Shown: one piece after another, positions 32,410-43,889 of the stretch
Numbering within the stretch: position 1 is the stretch's first letter
Layout: each line of letters opens with the position of its first letter
Origin: Proteles cristata cristata
Taxonomy: Eukaryota > Chordata > Mammalia > Carnivora > Hyaenidae
Length of the DNA stretch: 64,000 nt
Direction: 5' to 3'
NCBI GenBank assembly: GCA_017311185.1
Contig: JAESUZ010005115.1
Coordinates: 1-64,000, forward strand
Translations under genes and position numbers: made by a program
The notes under the pieces: generated by a model
Database searches by the model: none
Told to the model about the DNA's origin: nothing
What the model saw: the letters and a program-made list of their open reading frames with translations, nothing else

Positions 32410-32930
32410 AATTAGGGATATTGCAGATAGTTTGCACATAGTGGGCTCTCTCTGGTTAGTCATGGTCTGGTACAATAAGAAACCTAGCTGCTATTTATTC
32501 ATCAGACAATTTACACTCCTCATCTATACATCCTATGGCCATGTTACAGAACAGATATTATTGTCTATATTTCTGAAATCGAAACTCAGACTATTCGAAA
32601 AGCCTGCCTAAAAGTAATGAAGTATTCTCTTTGGTTTGTTTGACCTCAAGGCCTACACACTCCCTCCTATGGTACACAGGCCACTCTCCATCTCTCCAAA
32701 GAGGATGGAAGTGGCTGGTAGCATGTTTTGCCCAGCCAAACGCCTCACAAAAATCTTGCAGGATATGGAGCACCTCAGTAATGTAAGTTTATCATTCCAC
32801 TTCTGCCTTTGCTCATTCCCTTAAACCTAAGAAGCAGTGTGGGCCCAAACACAAATTTTACTATATTATATGATATTATGCTTTCAAATGGGTTATTACA
32901 TAATTTAGAATCGGCCCCAAGAAATAGAGT
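32410..32930. other. non-coding DNA, nothing recognised
   Basis: Overlapping frames on both strands near 32591-32824 are short and featureless. Confidence 0.4.
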
Positions 32931-32934
32931 GGGA

Positions 32935-33000
32935 TTTTTTTTTTGTTTTGTTTTGTTTTGTTTTTCACCTTTTCTCTTTTGTTTTGTTTTTCTCTTTTCT
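32935..33000. repeat. (TTTTG)n low-complexity tract
   Basis: TTTTG/GTTTT pentamers with a T10 start and a CTTTTCTC spacer, giving a Phe/Cys-rich artefactual frame. Confidence 0.9.
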
Positions 33001-33329
33001 CAGTGATATGATAGGATCTTACATATCACTGCAGAGGTAACACAGTGTCTGACTACTGGATCCCAAATCTTCACTTTTATCATTCTCCATAAACTTTAAC
33101 TTTAGTCTTCAAAATCGCTGAGCAGTCCCCCATGGATAGAACCATCTGGTGGGACAGGTAAACTGATAAGGAGACATTCACATTGTTTTATATACCCAGT
33201 TATCTCTTATTCTGAAAACTTCATATAGTATTCCCAGAAATTATAAAGCATGTACAGAAATTGTTGAATGTTCCAATGTGACTTAAACCTACTATACTTC
33301 AGAAGTTAACTAAGGTGTTGAACAAATAG

Positions 33330-33900
33330 ATTGAAGTCAGTCAATGGAAGACAGTAAAAACTCAACTAGGGAGTTTATCTTTACCCTGAAAGACGTTATC
33401 CTGTAAGCAATTGCAGGTGGAGGAAAGCTTTTAAAAATAAATAATTTATTTATTTTGAGAGAGAGAGAGCATGAGCGTGCACAAAGCAGGCAGACAGGGA
33501 GAGAGAGAAAATCCCAAGCAGGCTCTGCGCTGTCAGTGCAGAACGTGATGTGGGGCTCAAACTCATGAACCATGAGATCATGACCTGAGCCAAAATCAAG
33601 ATTCAAGTGTTCAAATGATTGAGCCACCCAGAGGGCCCAAGAAAGCTTTTAATAAGGGGAGAGATATGAACTTGACCATAACTTTGATTTATAAAGATTA
33701 AATGGTCAGAACTTGAGGGGAAGGATGACTTTGGCGGGTTAAAATAAAGGAGACCAGTTAGGAGCCTCAGTGTGGAGAAATCATAAGATCTGGAGCAGGG
33801 CAGTGTCAACAATACTGAAGAGACTGAGGTAGACTTCAAGGCTGATGATAAAGAATCTAGATCTTTGGTTGAAAATGTCCTTGGAAAACTGTTCAGTGCA
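33330..33900 (-). repeat. L2 LINE fragment (antisense), split by a SINE
   Basis: Left 'GAGTTTATCTTTACCCTGAAAGACG'; right 'GATTTATAAAGATTAAATGGTC', 'GAGACCAGTTAGGAGCCTCAGTGTGGAG', 'TGAGGTAGACTTCAAGGCTGATG' follow the L2 antisense order ('...GGAGACCAGTTAGGAGGCTATTG...'). The SINE at 33435-33640 interrupts it. Confidence 0.6.
33435..33640 (-). repeat. carnivore SINE, minus strand, inside L2
   Basis: Direct repeat GAAAGCTTTTAA at 33423-33434 and 33641-33652. The inverted head GATTGAGCCACCCAGAGGGC is at the right end. Confidence 0.93.
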
Positions 33901-33904
33901 CCCT

Positions 33905-34970
33905 TTTCACAACTAGTCTACAGCCCTGAGGTTTTCATCCCGAGTAAATGAGAAGAGAGTGGGGCCCTTGCCCAAAGCAGTCACAATGGGTCTGAAGGGG
34001 AGAGAGGTTTATTCCTGGGCCAGCTGAGTTTGAGGAGTCTGTGGTGTAGCAAAGCCATTCTTGACATTCTTTGCTCCCTTTCCTGCCGCATCTTTCCCTA
34101 CTTTCTAGAAACTCTGCCAAACTCTCTCCAGGAGTGAAAGAGCTCTTTACTTATCCACACACCTGATCCGAAGGCCCTCAGTGTTAAGTGCAGCAGGAAA
34201 GAAGAAAGTGGCTGGGCCCCAGCAGGCATGTGGCCACCACAGCCTTTCCCAGTTTGGGAAGGTGGAGGTGCAAGGTGAGGTCCTCCTATTCAAACAGACC
34301 AGGCCTCAACTCTTTGGAAATTGGTAGCGAAGCTAAGGACACTGTCAGAGGAAGCCCCACATCACCTCATTTACAACCCAGGGAATAGCAAAACAGATAT
34401 GGGTGGCATGGAATCGCTCCTCACAATCTGGCTTCAAGTCGCTAACTTTAAAGAAATGAAATTCCTAACGAATGACATAAACCAATTAGAGAGCCGCCTA
34501 AACCAAGCCCAAGCTCCGAAATGGAGGCTACAGGTTCTTATTAGGTGCAGTGATCTGAACAAGGGCAATGCAAGCAGACACTGGGCCCTGAGATCCCTGA
34601 ATTCTGGCCTGTCCGGAAGGTAGCCAGGTACTACACACCATACAGGTTGCTCTTGTCTGTCTCCTCATGGTTAAGGAAGTCTTTACAAACGATGAGCCCT
34701 GATCTCCCTTCTGTGATAATCTGGCCAGGTTTCTTTGTTCATTGCCGTGTGGCATTTTACTACCATGTCTGGCAAGAGCCCATTACCAAAGGACGTGTGG
34801 GAAAGAATTGAGACTTGGGATAACTCATGACCCTAAAGCTTTCGCCTGGTTATTTTTTCAAATGAGTATGTTTAATTCCATACAGAATTTAGAGTTACCA
34901 CTTAAATTTTTTTTGCCTAGCCTGTAACTATTATAAGTTTGAAGAGAAGGGAAAGAGAGGTATAGGCGGT
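33905..34970. other. non-coding DNA, nothing recognised
   Basis: Plus frames at 34188-34388 and 34321-34623 lack splice borders or family motifs. Confidence 0.4.
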
Positions 34971-34979
34971 GATACACGT

Positions 34980-35200
34980 GTATTAATTGATCACCAATCA
35001 CATGCCAAGATTCTTACATTGCATTATTTTTTAATCTCTCCACAACCCTGTGAATTGTATATCATTATGAGGATCATTATTCTTATTACCTAGAAGGGAA
35101 ACTGAGAAACAGGAAGGTGAAGGAGATTTTCCAAGATTGCCCAGGTAGCAAGTCGGGGAGACATATCCTAGATCCAAAGCGTGGCACCATTGCCAACCTG
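34980..35200 (-). repeat. MIR SINE (antisense)
   Basis: 'ATTGATCACCAATCACATGCCAAGATTCTTACATTGC', 'CCACAACCCTGTGAATTGTATATC', 'GGGAAACTGAGAAACAGGAAGG', 'GCCCAGGTAGCAAGTCGGG' is the inverted MIR order over its whole length. Confidence 0.8.
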
Positions 35201-35469
35201 ATATAATTGCTATTTTTACATAAAATGTAATGGGGAGAAAACACAGCAAGTACAGATAAGCAAAATAAAAAAAATTGGGAAAATTACATCTAATCTCACC
35301 ACCCAGAGATAATCATTCTTAATACTCTGTTGTAAATCCTGCAACTGCAAAAGTTTTCACTCCCTTTCTGGAGCTCCTACAGCGATGCTGCAGAAAGCTT
35401 TCAAACTACAACTTCTTGTCATATTCAGGATCATCATGAACAAACAGGAAGGATATTTTCATGTTTTTA

Positions 35470-35714
35470 TTTTATTTTTTAAATTTTTTTAAATGTTTTA
35501 TTTATTTCTGAGAGAGAGAGAGAGAGAGGGAGGGAGAGAGAGAGAGACAGCGTGAGCAGGGGAGGGTCAGAGAGAGAGGGAGTCACAGACTGAAACAGGC
35601 TCCAGGCCTGAGCTGTCTGCATAGAGCCCGACGCGGGGCTCGAACCCACGAACCGCGAGATCATGACCTAAGCGAAAGTCGGACGCTTAACCGACTACGC
35701 CACCCAGGTGCCCC
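35470..35714 (-). repeat. felid SINE (SINEC_Fc-like), minus strand, young
   Basis: A perfect 16-base direct repeat TATTTTCATGTTTTTA at 35454-35469 and 35715-35730. CpG-rich (GCCCGACGCGGGGCTCG, AACCGCGAG), with an expanded (AG)n in its CT region at 35511-35548. Confidence 0.96.
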
Positions 35715-35909
35715 TATTTTCATGTTTTTAAAAAGTTGAATGGGAGAAGGAGACATCGAGTGCTGCTCCATGCTTGAATGCTGCTGGTGTCTGGAGGATG
35801 AGAAGGCATCTGTGTTCTGTTGGTACCGGTCCTTCAGTACCTGTTAGTACCTGCCTCCAAAATGGCAGCCATGGATAAGCAGAGGCCTGGTCAGAGCTCT
35901 GGGAGATCT

Positions 35910-36135
35910 CTGAAATAGCAGCCAGAGGGGCCCACTGTATTTACCATAAGCTTGCTGTGTGACAGTGGACAAAAACCAATGCCCCCAGCTTCAGTCTGTC
36001 CATCTCGCAAGCGGTGTTTATCACTCTCACTCTCCCTAATTATCAGGATTGTTGTCAGGAGTTAATGACATAAATATTTATGAAAGCACTTTGAAATAAA
36101 CAAAGCACTATGCAAATGAAAGTTAATTGCCAAAA
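35910..36135 (+). repeat. MIR SINE
   Basis: 'TAAGCTTGCTGTGTGACAGTGGACAAAAACC', 'CTTCAGTCTGTCCATCTCGCAAG', 'AGGATTGTTGTCAGGAGTTAATGAC', 'AAAGCACTTTGAAATA' is in MIR order. Confidence 0.78.
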
Positions 36136-36329
36136 CCTCCAATAATTAAGGACTCAACTTCTGAAATAAAGATTTTGCCAAGGGGTAAAGGAAACCATGA
36201 TACTATCCCTTTATAACCCTAAACCATAAATTAGTGGCAAAACCATAATCAAAATGCTACCATAATAAAAATCATACAGATACAGTTTCAAAGGTGTAGA
36301 ATATGAACAGTAATAATGATGATGATGAT

Positions 36330-36475
36330 AATAATGATGGCTAATACTTATTCCCTTTGGCATTCTATTTTCAACACTTTGTAAGTCATTTGCATGACTT
36401 TCTCATGTAATCCTCAGAATAACTAAATGTGGAGACATATTATAATCTCCATGTCACAGATAAGGATGCTCCATT
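36330..36475 (-). repeat. MIR SINE (antisense)
   Basis: 'GATGGCTAATACTTATTCCC' ... 'CATGTAATCCTCAGAATAACTAAATGTGGAGAC' ... 'CATGTCACAGATAAGGATGC' is inverted MIR, preceded by an (ATG/AAT)n patch at 36310-36335. Confidence 0.72.
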
Positions 36476-36479
36476 AAAA

Positions 36480-37130
36480 TTTACAAAGTGTTTTTACATA
36501 TAAAATGGCCATCTCATTTGATTTATATATCCTTATTATTTGTTCTATTTTGTTAGATGATGGAGTTATGACCCAGAAAGTCAATTTGTCAAGTTCGCAA
36601 AATTTGTAGAGGTCAGATTTGGTCTAGAACTTGGTCTGCGTAGAGTTTTGTTGTTGTTTTTAACTAAACTGCTAATGTCTCCGTATTCAGTCACGTAGTC
36701 ACAGTGGGCTTCCCCGTTGAGTTAGCTCTTCAAATAACCCTAAGTCAGTGCCTATGATCCCTATTTTGAGAGGGAGTTTACCTGACTAAGTTCTAGCCTA
36801 TGTAACTCAAAAGATATCTGCAGAGGTTCTCCAGAATGGCCTCATCCCAAACCTCTTCCTCATCCACAACAGTTTACCATCAAACATAGCCAAGCCTCTC
36901 CGCCCTGGAACTAAACAGAGATTTTTTTTCCTTAACAACATCTTGGTCCTTCCGAAGAGATCCAACAGCTCTCTGCTAAATGCTCTGCCTGAATTTCTGA
37001 TTTTGCTGATGACAAACAATATCTGTTTTATTTATCCCCAACAGGGCTTAAGGCAGCTTTCTGTGTTAGGGTACGCCACAGAAGAAACTTTCAAGTCATC
37101 TTGAACACTTCTTTTTACGTCATCAGCCCT
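36480..37130. other. non-coding DNA with one unexplained minus frame
   Basis: The 70-codon minus frame at 36807-37019 is Arg/Leu/Phe-rich and free of repeats, but no flanking splice pair or homologous family was recognised. Left as unassigned. Confidence 0.35.
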
Positions 37131-37139
37131 GTTAATTAG

Positions 37140-37440
37140 CCACGAAGACTTGTGCTTTAAATATGGATGAATTTAGAGCAAAGGAAAGTACACACAGTAT
37201 GCATGAGGGATTGGTTGGATGGTTTAGGGCAACTGAAGAGGAAGAAACCATGTGAGTCCATTCATTGGTAGTAGAATGAAGGGACACGTATGGTAAACAC
37301 TGATATGTTTGATTTGATGAGGTTTTGAATTATATATAAATCAAATCTAGGAATGGACAGGCTGGAAAAGTAGATTGGGGGACCATATTGCAAAAGTCTT
37401 GTAAGCCAAGCTATGAAGCCGTATTTTACATCTTCTCATA
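37140..37440 (-). repeat. possible L2 fragment (antisense)
   Basis: 'AAAGTCTTGTAAGCCAAGCTATGAAGCCGTATTTTACATC' resembles the L2 antisense 'GGCCTTGTAGGCCATGGTAAGGAGTTTGG'. Diverged. Confidence 0.4.
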
Positions 37441-37869
37441 CTCTACCACTGGAATATTCCTACTATGACTGTAGGGCCAAGGCCACTTGCTTTAAACACG
37501 AAATTCATTTGCAAACTCTTGCTTTATCCTTACGATCACATAATTACGTTTCCTACTATATTTCCTTTACATGGATTGACTTTAATTAAAAAAATATTTT
37601 AAAATCCAAACCACTTAACACTGGACAAAGTTTAGACTTGAGGTAGGTAAGGCTGTGGCTTGTCAAAGGCCCTAGCACAACCCTGTTACTTGAGATTTTC
37701 TGTATTCCAGTTTGTGAGACGTAAGGAAATAATGGGGCATCACGAGTGGAATTTTGAGCACAGAGATGCATTGATCAAAGCGATACTTAAAGAAGATAAT
37801 CCCATAGTGTTAAATTGGATGAACTTGAGGACTGGTGGACACTGGAGTCAGGAAGATCTCATAACCTCC

Positions 37870-38065
37870 TAGTGCTCAATATTTATTTAGTGCTCTATCA
37901 GACACTTAAGATAAATAGTCTCAACTAATCCTCATAATCCTATGAAGTGCAAACTATCATCATCTCCATTTTACAGATAAAGAAACTAAAGGAAAGAAAC
38001 TATAAGAGACTTCCTGAAGAGTATATATAGTTGGCAAGTGCCTGAACCTGAACTAAACCAGCACA
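37870..38065 (-). repeat. MIR SINE (antisense)
   Basis: 'CTCAACTAATCCTCATAATCCTATGAAGTGCAAAC' then 'CCATTTTACAGATAAAGAAACTAAAGG' and later 'GTTGGCAAGTGCCTGAACCTGAAC' is inverted MIR. Confidence 0.82.
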
Positions 38066-38149
38066 AGTCTGCAGAGTCCAGCTTTTCAACCACACCATTA
38101 AAGTGTACTGGAAATCACCCTCATCATCGAAATGAGAGGTAATAAAGGC

Positions 38150-38460
38150 CCAAAGTAATATCATGACAGTAGAAACAGAAGGGATTCGGTTTGAGAAATG
38201 TGGCAAAGAGAGGCTTGACAGAATTTGACAACCTGGTTAGATTTGGGGGAAAATAAGAAGATGACTGATTTGTGAAACCTGGGTAATTGGGATGATAATG
38301 AGGATATCTTCATAAATAAAGGCTTACAGAGGAGAAGCGGGTTTGTTGGGGAGGCACGAGATAGGGGAGATGATGTGTTGAGTTTGAGACGCCTGTGGGG
38401 CATACAGGTGGAGACAGCCAAGGGGGAGAAATGCAGGTGTGGAGTTCTTCCCACCAGGGC
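38150..38460 (-). repeat. L2 LINE fragment (antisense)
   Basis: 'GATTTGGGGGAAAATAAGAAGATG', 'GGATGATAATGAGGATATC', 'TGTGTTGAGTTTGAGACGCCTGTGGGGCATACAGGTGGAG' is the L2 antisense order ('GTTGAGTTTGAGATGCCTGTGAGACATCC'). Confidence 0.68.
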
Positions 38461-38786
38461 CCCCAGACTTGCTAAACTTTCAATCAGCTATTTTCAGCCT
38501 ATTTTCAGTCTTAAACGCCCCCTGAATATCGGTGAGTGACACAGGATAGAATTTTCCAGAAGCGCTTGGAATTGGGAAAGAAAAAAAACAGCTCACACAG
38601 AGACACAAGCGCCCATAAACCCAGCCACCTCATAACAAGCTGGTCACTTTTACAAAACCACCTGAAGCTGCTCATTTTCCAAATTCAAAACAGGCGCACA
38701 GATCAGTGGCTTGAGGACAGATGTAGCAACAGCTGAGTAATTCCTTTCTTCCCTGCAACAAGCTGCCCCTAAGAAGGTGAATTTGC

Positions 38787-39014
38787 AGGATGCCTGGGTG
38801 GCTCAGTCGGTTGAGCCTCTGACTTTGGTTCAGCTCATGATCTCACTGCATGTGAGTTTTAGCCCTGCATCGGGCTCTGTGCTGACAGCTCAGAGCCCGT
38901 AGCCTACTTTGGATTCTGTGTGTGTGTGTGTCTCTCTCTACCCCTCCCCATTCATGCTCTATTTCTCTCAGTCTCTCAGAAGTAAATAAATATTGAAAAT
39001 AACTTTTTAAGAAA
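38787..39014 (+). repeat. carnivore SINE
   Basis: Direct repeat AAGGTGAATTTGC at 38774-38786 and 39015-39027. The body is moderately mutated and carries a (GT)7 run in the middle. Confidence 0.94.
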
Positions 39015-39279
39015 AAGGTGAATTTGCTCCTGTATGATAACTAAGCCTATTTAGGAGTTTTGTTTTGGTTTTTTTTTTCTTTTGTTTTTTAGGAGTTTTC
39101 AAAGTAGAGTTTGGCTCCAAATGATTTCCTCTGCCTAGAGTTAGGCCTAAGAGGGCCCCCCATCAGGCTGAGGTGGGAAGAGAAAAGAACGAAGGGGACA
39201 TTGGAGATGTCCAAGGTTGGCACAGGAAAGATGAGATGGAATACAGAAGCCACATGGTCCTTTAAAAAGCTGACTCTGT

Positions 39280-39402
39280 AGGTTCCTGGCTGGCTCAGGG
39301 GGAAAAGCACATGATTCTTGGTCTCAGGGTTGTAACTTCAAGTCCCACATTGGGTGTAGAGAGAACTAAAAATAAATAAACTTAAATTAATTTTTAAAAA
39401 AC
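39280..39402 (+). repeat. short old carnivore SINE
   Basis: Direct repeats GCTGACTCTGT (39269-39279) and GCTGAATCTGT (39403-39413). The body lacks the long CT-rich region: head 'GGTTCCTGGCTGGCTCAGGGGG', then AACTAAAAATAAATAAACTT. Confidence 0.82.
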
Positions 39403-39416
39403 GCTGAATCTGTGTT

Positions 39417-40020
39417 TCAGTTACTAGGGACTTAGGACCATGGGACTGATTAGGCTGGCCCTTCCTAACAGTAAGTGCTTCACCCCAAAAGTAAACAGTG
39501 AGTAGTACAGAACTTTTTATACTGGTGCTATATGCTATCTTCACCATTCCTTTCCTCCTACAATATATATTGACCTCTGGAGCTTGTTCTTACTTCGCAC
39601 TGCAATCTCACTACAGATTCCAGAAAGAACTAAACAGAACATATAAATTTTCAATACCAGTTTTTCATAAATAGCAGCATCTGCTGGTTACAGACCATAT
39701 ATTTATTCATTAACCAAAACAAAAAACAAAAAACAAAAACAAAACAGACAACAGTGAAGCAGCTACACTATTGGTCTATGTTCAAAAATTTTGAGAACTA
39801 ATTTTATTATGTGTGGCTAAACTTTGAATGTACACATTCACACTCATACATTCTCTCTCTCTTCTCTTGTTTTCGATATAAGCTTTCTGTTGAAAATCAA
39901 AATGCCCATTTCCTTGATTATAACACTGAGTGATAAAGTCCTACCATCATGGACTCTGTCCTCTAAATCTTTTCCCACACTGCCACCTAAGAAGTTTTTT
40001 TCCTTTAAGAATTTATCACA
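39417..40020. other. AT-rich non-coding DNA
   Basis: (CAAAAA)n-type low complexity at 39715-39747. No exon. Confidence 0.4.
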
Positions 40021-40021
40021 C

Positions 40022-40213
40022 TGGGGCACCGGGGTGGCTCAGTCAGTTAAGCATCTGACTTCAGCTCAGGTCACAATCTTGTGGTTTGTGAGTTAGAGCC
40101 CGGTGTCGGGCTCTCTGCTATCAGTACAGAGCCTGCTTCAGATCCTCTGTCTCCCTCTCTCTCTGCCTCTTGTCCATGTGTGTTCTCTCTCGCTCTCAAA
40201 AATAAGTAAACAG
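40022..40213 (+). repeat. carnivore SINE, older
   Basis: 'GGGGCACCGGGGTGGCTCAGTCAG' head, 'CTCTCGCTCTCAAAAATAAGTAAACAGG' tail. No clear target duplication. Confidence 0.88.
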
Positions 40214-40219
40214 GAAGGA

Positions 40220-42150
40220 AATGGGAAGGGGAGGGGAAAGGAAAGCTTATCATACCTTAAACTGGGAGGAAAACATATGAATATAAATGCATATGAGTTA
40301 TGCGTTAAGAGTTGACTTTTTATTGAAAATTTTAAATAGTCATGAAATATTTGAATACATAATAGCTATTAAATATGTAAATAGTCATTACAAAAGCCCA
40401 GTGATTTTTCTGGGCAACATTAACTTACCATCCTCAACCAACTAACATTTGTACTGACAGATGTGATGCCCACAGCACTCAGAACAGTAAAGCAACACCA
40501 GCACCTCTGATCACTTCCTCTCTGGAATATGAGCCCCCGGAGCAAATGGCTCAGATATTACAGGCACTTTTCTGGGGGGGAAAAAATCATAATGCCCTTC
40601 AAACTGCCTGGGGCTCTCAGGTATTTCTTGTGTCTTTTCTCTTCTCATCTATTGGCTTCCACTCCCCCTCTCATTTGTGCTCATATCCAAAGTCTACCAT
40701 CACCACATTCACAGATTACAACTTAAAACAAGCATTTTAATAGCTTTCAGTGCAGTTTATAGTCTTGCTCTTTCTAGAGAATCGTTAAGTATACAGTAAT
40801 ATTTATAGGGGAAATATACAAATTACTTCTGTTTGAATTCTAGAAGATATGCAGACATATGAAATATTACCAATAAATGGTAGACAACTGACCGTCTGAC
40901 AGAGTTCAGAGATGTAGCATTCACTGACATGTGGGCTCCCTAATTAAGGGATTCAGTGTCCCCTGACTATGAAGATAGCCTGTGTTAACAGAAAGTTAAG
41001 GCCCAGCATAACCAGCGAGTATTTACAAAGGGATTGTGAAATTGTTAGGATGTGTAGTTGTACAAATAATGCTACTGGGGTCAGAAAAGATGGCAATTAA
41101 CAGGAGCTGGGGCTGAGCCTTGTTGTGTGGAATCGAAGATTCTCAGACCAAATTAAAGTCCATAATCACATCTGCACATAGATAGAGGCTATATGTGCAG
41201 CCTGTTCTGAAGGCTCCAGAAGAAGCATTAGACACGGTCCCTCTGTCAAATGCCCTACACTCAAACTGGAAAGAAAAAATACTCAAGAAGAAGTAGAGCT
41301 AAACCCTGGGCTATGTAGCAAAGGTACCTGCTCTTTGCATCAAATTCTGTTGAACTAGCTAACCAAGAGCCATTTACAACCTTCTTTTCCTTTGCCATTC
41401 CCATATAGAAACCAAAAAAGCTAAAATACTTTATTTCTCTACTTAGGGTTGGGACACTGTTCCAGACAGGAAGATATAGGAAGACTATCTCTCTGGAATG
41501 AAAAGGTGAATGCCATGGTCTTCAAGGGAAGGACAGCAGAATGGGGGCCTGAATGCTCGATGCCCTTGGTGAGCCATTACTGGATGCCAGCTCTGAACTT
41601 TTTCATAAACAAGTGTTTACACCACTGTAAATCTTAAAAGCTGTATAAAATCCTTAGAACTACACCACTTAAGCTTACCCAAATGAAAAAAAAAAAAAAA
41701 AAAAGAGTTCCTTATAAGGATACGCACATCTCTCCCAAAACTTAGTAGAGAATTAGAGTCTGGCTTCCCAACAGAAAACAGTAAGTAGAAAGCTACCAGG
41801 AACCCAGACAGCTATTCCTTCTCTCTCTCTATCCCAGGCCACATGGTCTCTTACGACTGAAATTCTCTGTGCAGCTATAGCATTATTCTCTCTTTGGAAA
41901 AGAGAATGAAGTCTTTTCTCCATCCCCATCGATTCATGGCTACCCTACAAATCTGCAGTTGTAGGTCTTTGCCCATCCTACCTCAACTCCAATTTCCAAC
42001 TCCCAACTAGCATCTCTGAATCTCAATTCCACATCCCCAGGCAGGAGAATATGACTGACCCTTTTAGGGAGAAGGGCCTGCTCCCATGGTCTGGCTGTGT
42101 GTGTCGGGGCAGGGAGGGGGGTAACACAGAATCAACACTTACTCACCTAG
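40220..42150. other. non-coding DNA, nothing recognised
   Basis: An A20-like run lies at about 41685-41704. Short frames at 40529-40740 and 41449-41637 have no exon borders or motifs. Confidence 0.4.
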
Positions 42151-42620
42151 CTGTAGTCAATAACGATTTGTTGAGCTCCTGCTGTAGGCTGGCACTGTGC
42201 TAGGAATGGGGGACAGAGCAGTGAACCACAATCAGTCCCAGCTCTTGGGGAGTTCAACTTCTGGCTCATGGACCCAGGCATGAAATAAGCAAACATATAA
42301 TATGTGGTGGAAATATGTGATATAGAGAAAGATAACGAGGGTAAACCAAAAGACTGATAGGAGAGAAAAAATGACTGTTTCCTACAAGGTGGTCAGGGCT
42401 CTGGGAAGGTGACATTTAAACAGAGATCTGACAAAAATGTGAGAGTATTCCATGTGATAGATATCTGGAGAATAACATTCTAGACAGAGAGAAGAGGACC
42501 CTAAACCTGAAACATCTGCTTGGCAATTTTTTTAAGAAACACCACAGAAGACAACATACCTTCAGCAGCAAGAGCTAGGGGGCAAGTTGTAGCAGATACG
42601 TCAAGCAAGGGGTCAGACCA
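42150..42620 (-). repeat. L2 LINE 3' region (antisense)
   Basis: 'GATTTGTTGAGCTCCTGCTGTAGGCTGGCACTGTGCTAGGAATGGGGGACAGAGCAGTGAACC', 'GGTGACATTTAAACAGAGATCTGAC' and 'AACATTCTAGACAGAGAGAAGAGG' is a long inverted L2, the best-preserved copy in the window. Confidence 0.85.
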
Positions 42621-42829
42621 TGTCTCCTGGGTCTCCATTTTTGAGAGCAGTACCTCTACTCAGGCAAAACTAAGATAAATTGGAAACTATTTCTCAAAAA
42701 ATGCTTACTACAACCCGATATAAGTGGACCAGAGTATATAGTTGGAAAAGAGAAATCCTTGAGTGTGGAATGTCAGAGAAGTCTCTATGGAGAAAGTACA
42801 AGGCAGGGTTGCCTCAGAGAAGACCATAG

Positions 42830-42975
42830 GCTTTGGAGATAGAAAGACCTGAGTTCAAATCCTACCAGCACCATTAGAACTGCAGGTTCTTGCAGAAGAG
42901 ATTAGCCTCTTTGATTCCCAGGTCAAAGAGAGTGAATGGGTAAGACTGTTGTGAGAAGGAACTAAGTTAAATTAT
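42830..42975 (+). repeat. MIR SINE
   Basis: 'TTTGGAGATAGAAAGACCTGAGTTCAAATCCTACC' and 'GGGTAAGACTGTTGTGAG' fit MIR. Confidence 0.68.
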
Positions 42976-42979
42976 GCAG

Positions 42980-43710
42980 TGTCTGGGCTATTTATACACA
43001 GAGAGACACTGTGGGGGGAAAAAAGAATTCTTGTGATCAAAGAACTTTGGGGGAAACCCCTTTTAGATATTCACAATGCACATTAGTCTATTAGCACTTT
43101 GGAAGGGCATTCATCAGAGACCTATCTGACTTCACGCAGTCTGATCCTGAACCCTTTTCTGATGTGTGTGATTCCATAGAGCACTTTGGGCCTGATGTCC
43201 TCAAAGGACAGAGAAGCTCCAGTTGTTTCTTGGTGAACGCTGTAGCACCACAGTCCACCTTCCAGAGGCCTGGAGGCCCCGGCAAGAAAGACTCACAAGT
43301 CAAGTCCACTGACCCTTTCCAAACTGCTGGGCACACCTTCCTTCTCCCAACAATGAGGCATCCCTTACTGTAGAAAAATAACTAAGTGCATTCTTAAGAA
43401 AAAGTGAGGAATTTGAAAGCTAAAGGAAAAATGGGAGGGGACTGACAGGAAGTTTTCTCCTTGAAGTTAATGAAGAAATATTGATCCAGAGTCAGGAAAC
43501 ATGATCAGGACTATAGTGGATGTCTGTCTCTATCGTATCTCTCCACCCTTTTTTTTTTTCTTTAATCAAATGTCCTTGATCTGCCTCCACTTTGAATACA
43601 ATTCTGATCACAGGAAAGGAGGAGTCCCCAGTGATATTATCTGTTGCCAAACATGAAAAGAGCAAAATAAATGCAAAGTGTTCACCCCTCTATCCAGATC
43701 TTTGTTTTCT
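42980..43710. other. non-coding DNA with a bidirectionally open segment
   Basis: 43091-43336 is open on the minus strand and 43164-43373 on the plus strand. Both peptides are Cys/Ser/Gly-rich and unrecognised. No intact splice pair is evident. T10 run at about 43549-43559. Confidence 0.35.
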
Positions 43711-43714
43711 ATAA

Positions 43715-43885
43715 CTGAGGATCAGACTTGGGTCCTGGCCCTGTTAGTTACTAACTGTGTGATCTAGACAAGTAGCTTAATCTCCCCATGCCTTACTTTT
43801 TCTGTTTTAAAAAAGAAGAGTGTAAGTTTTACCTCTCACGGTTATCACAAGTATTAAATGAAACGAGTGTGACAATCCCTCGCTG
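43715..43885 (+). repeat. MIR SINE
   Basis: 'TTACTAACTGTGTGATCTAGACAAGTAGCTTAATCTCCCCATGCC' then 'TTACCTCTCACGGTTATCACAAGTATTAAATG' is in MIR order. Confidence 0.82.
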
Positions 43886-43889
43886 TGCT

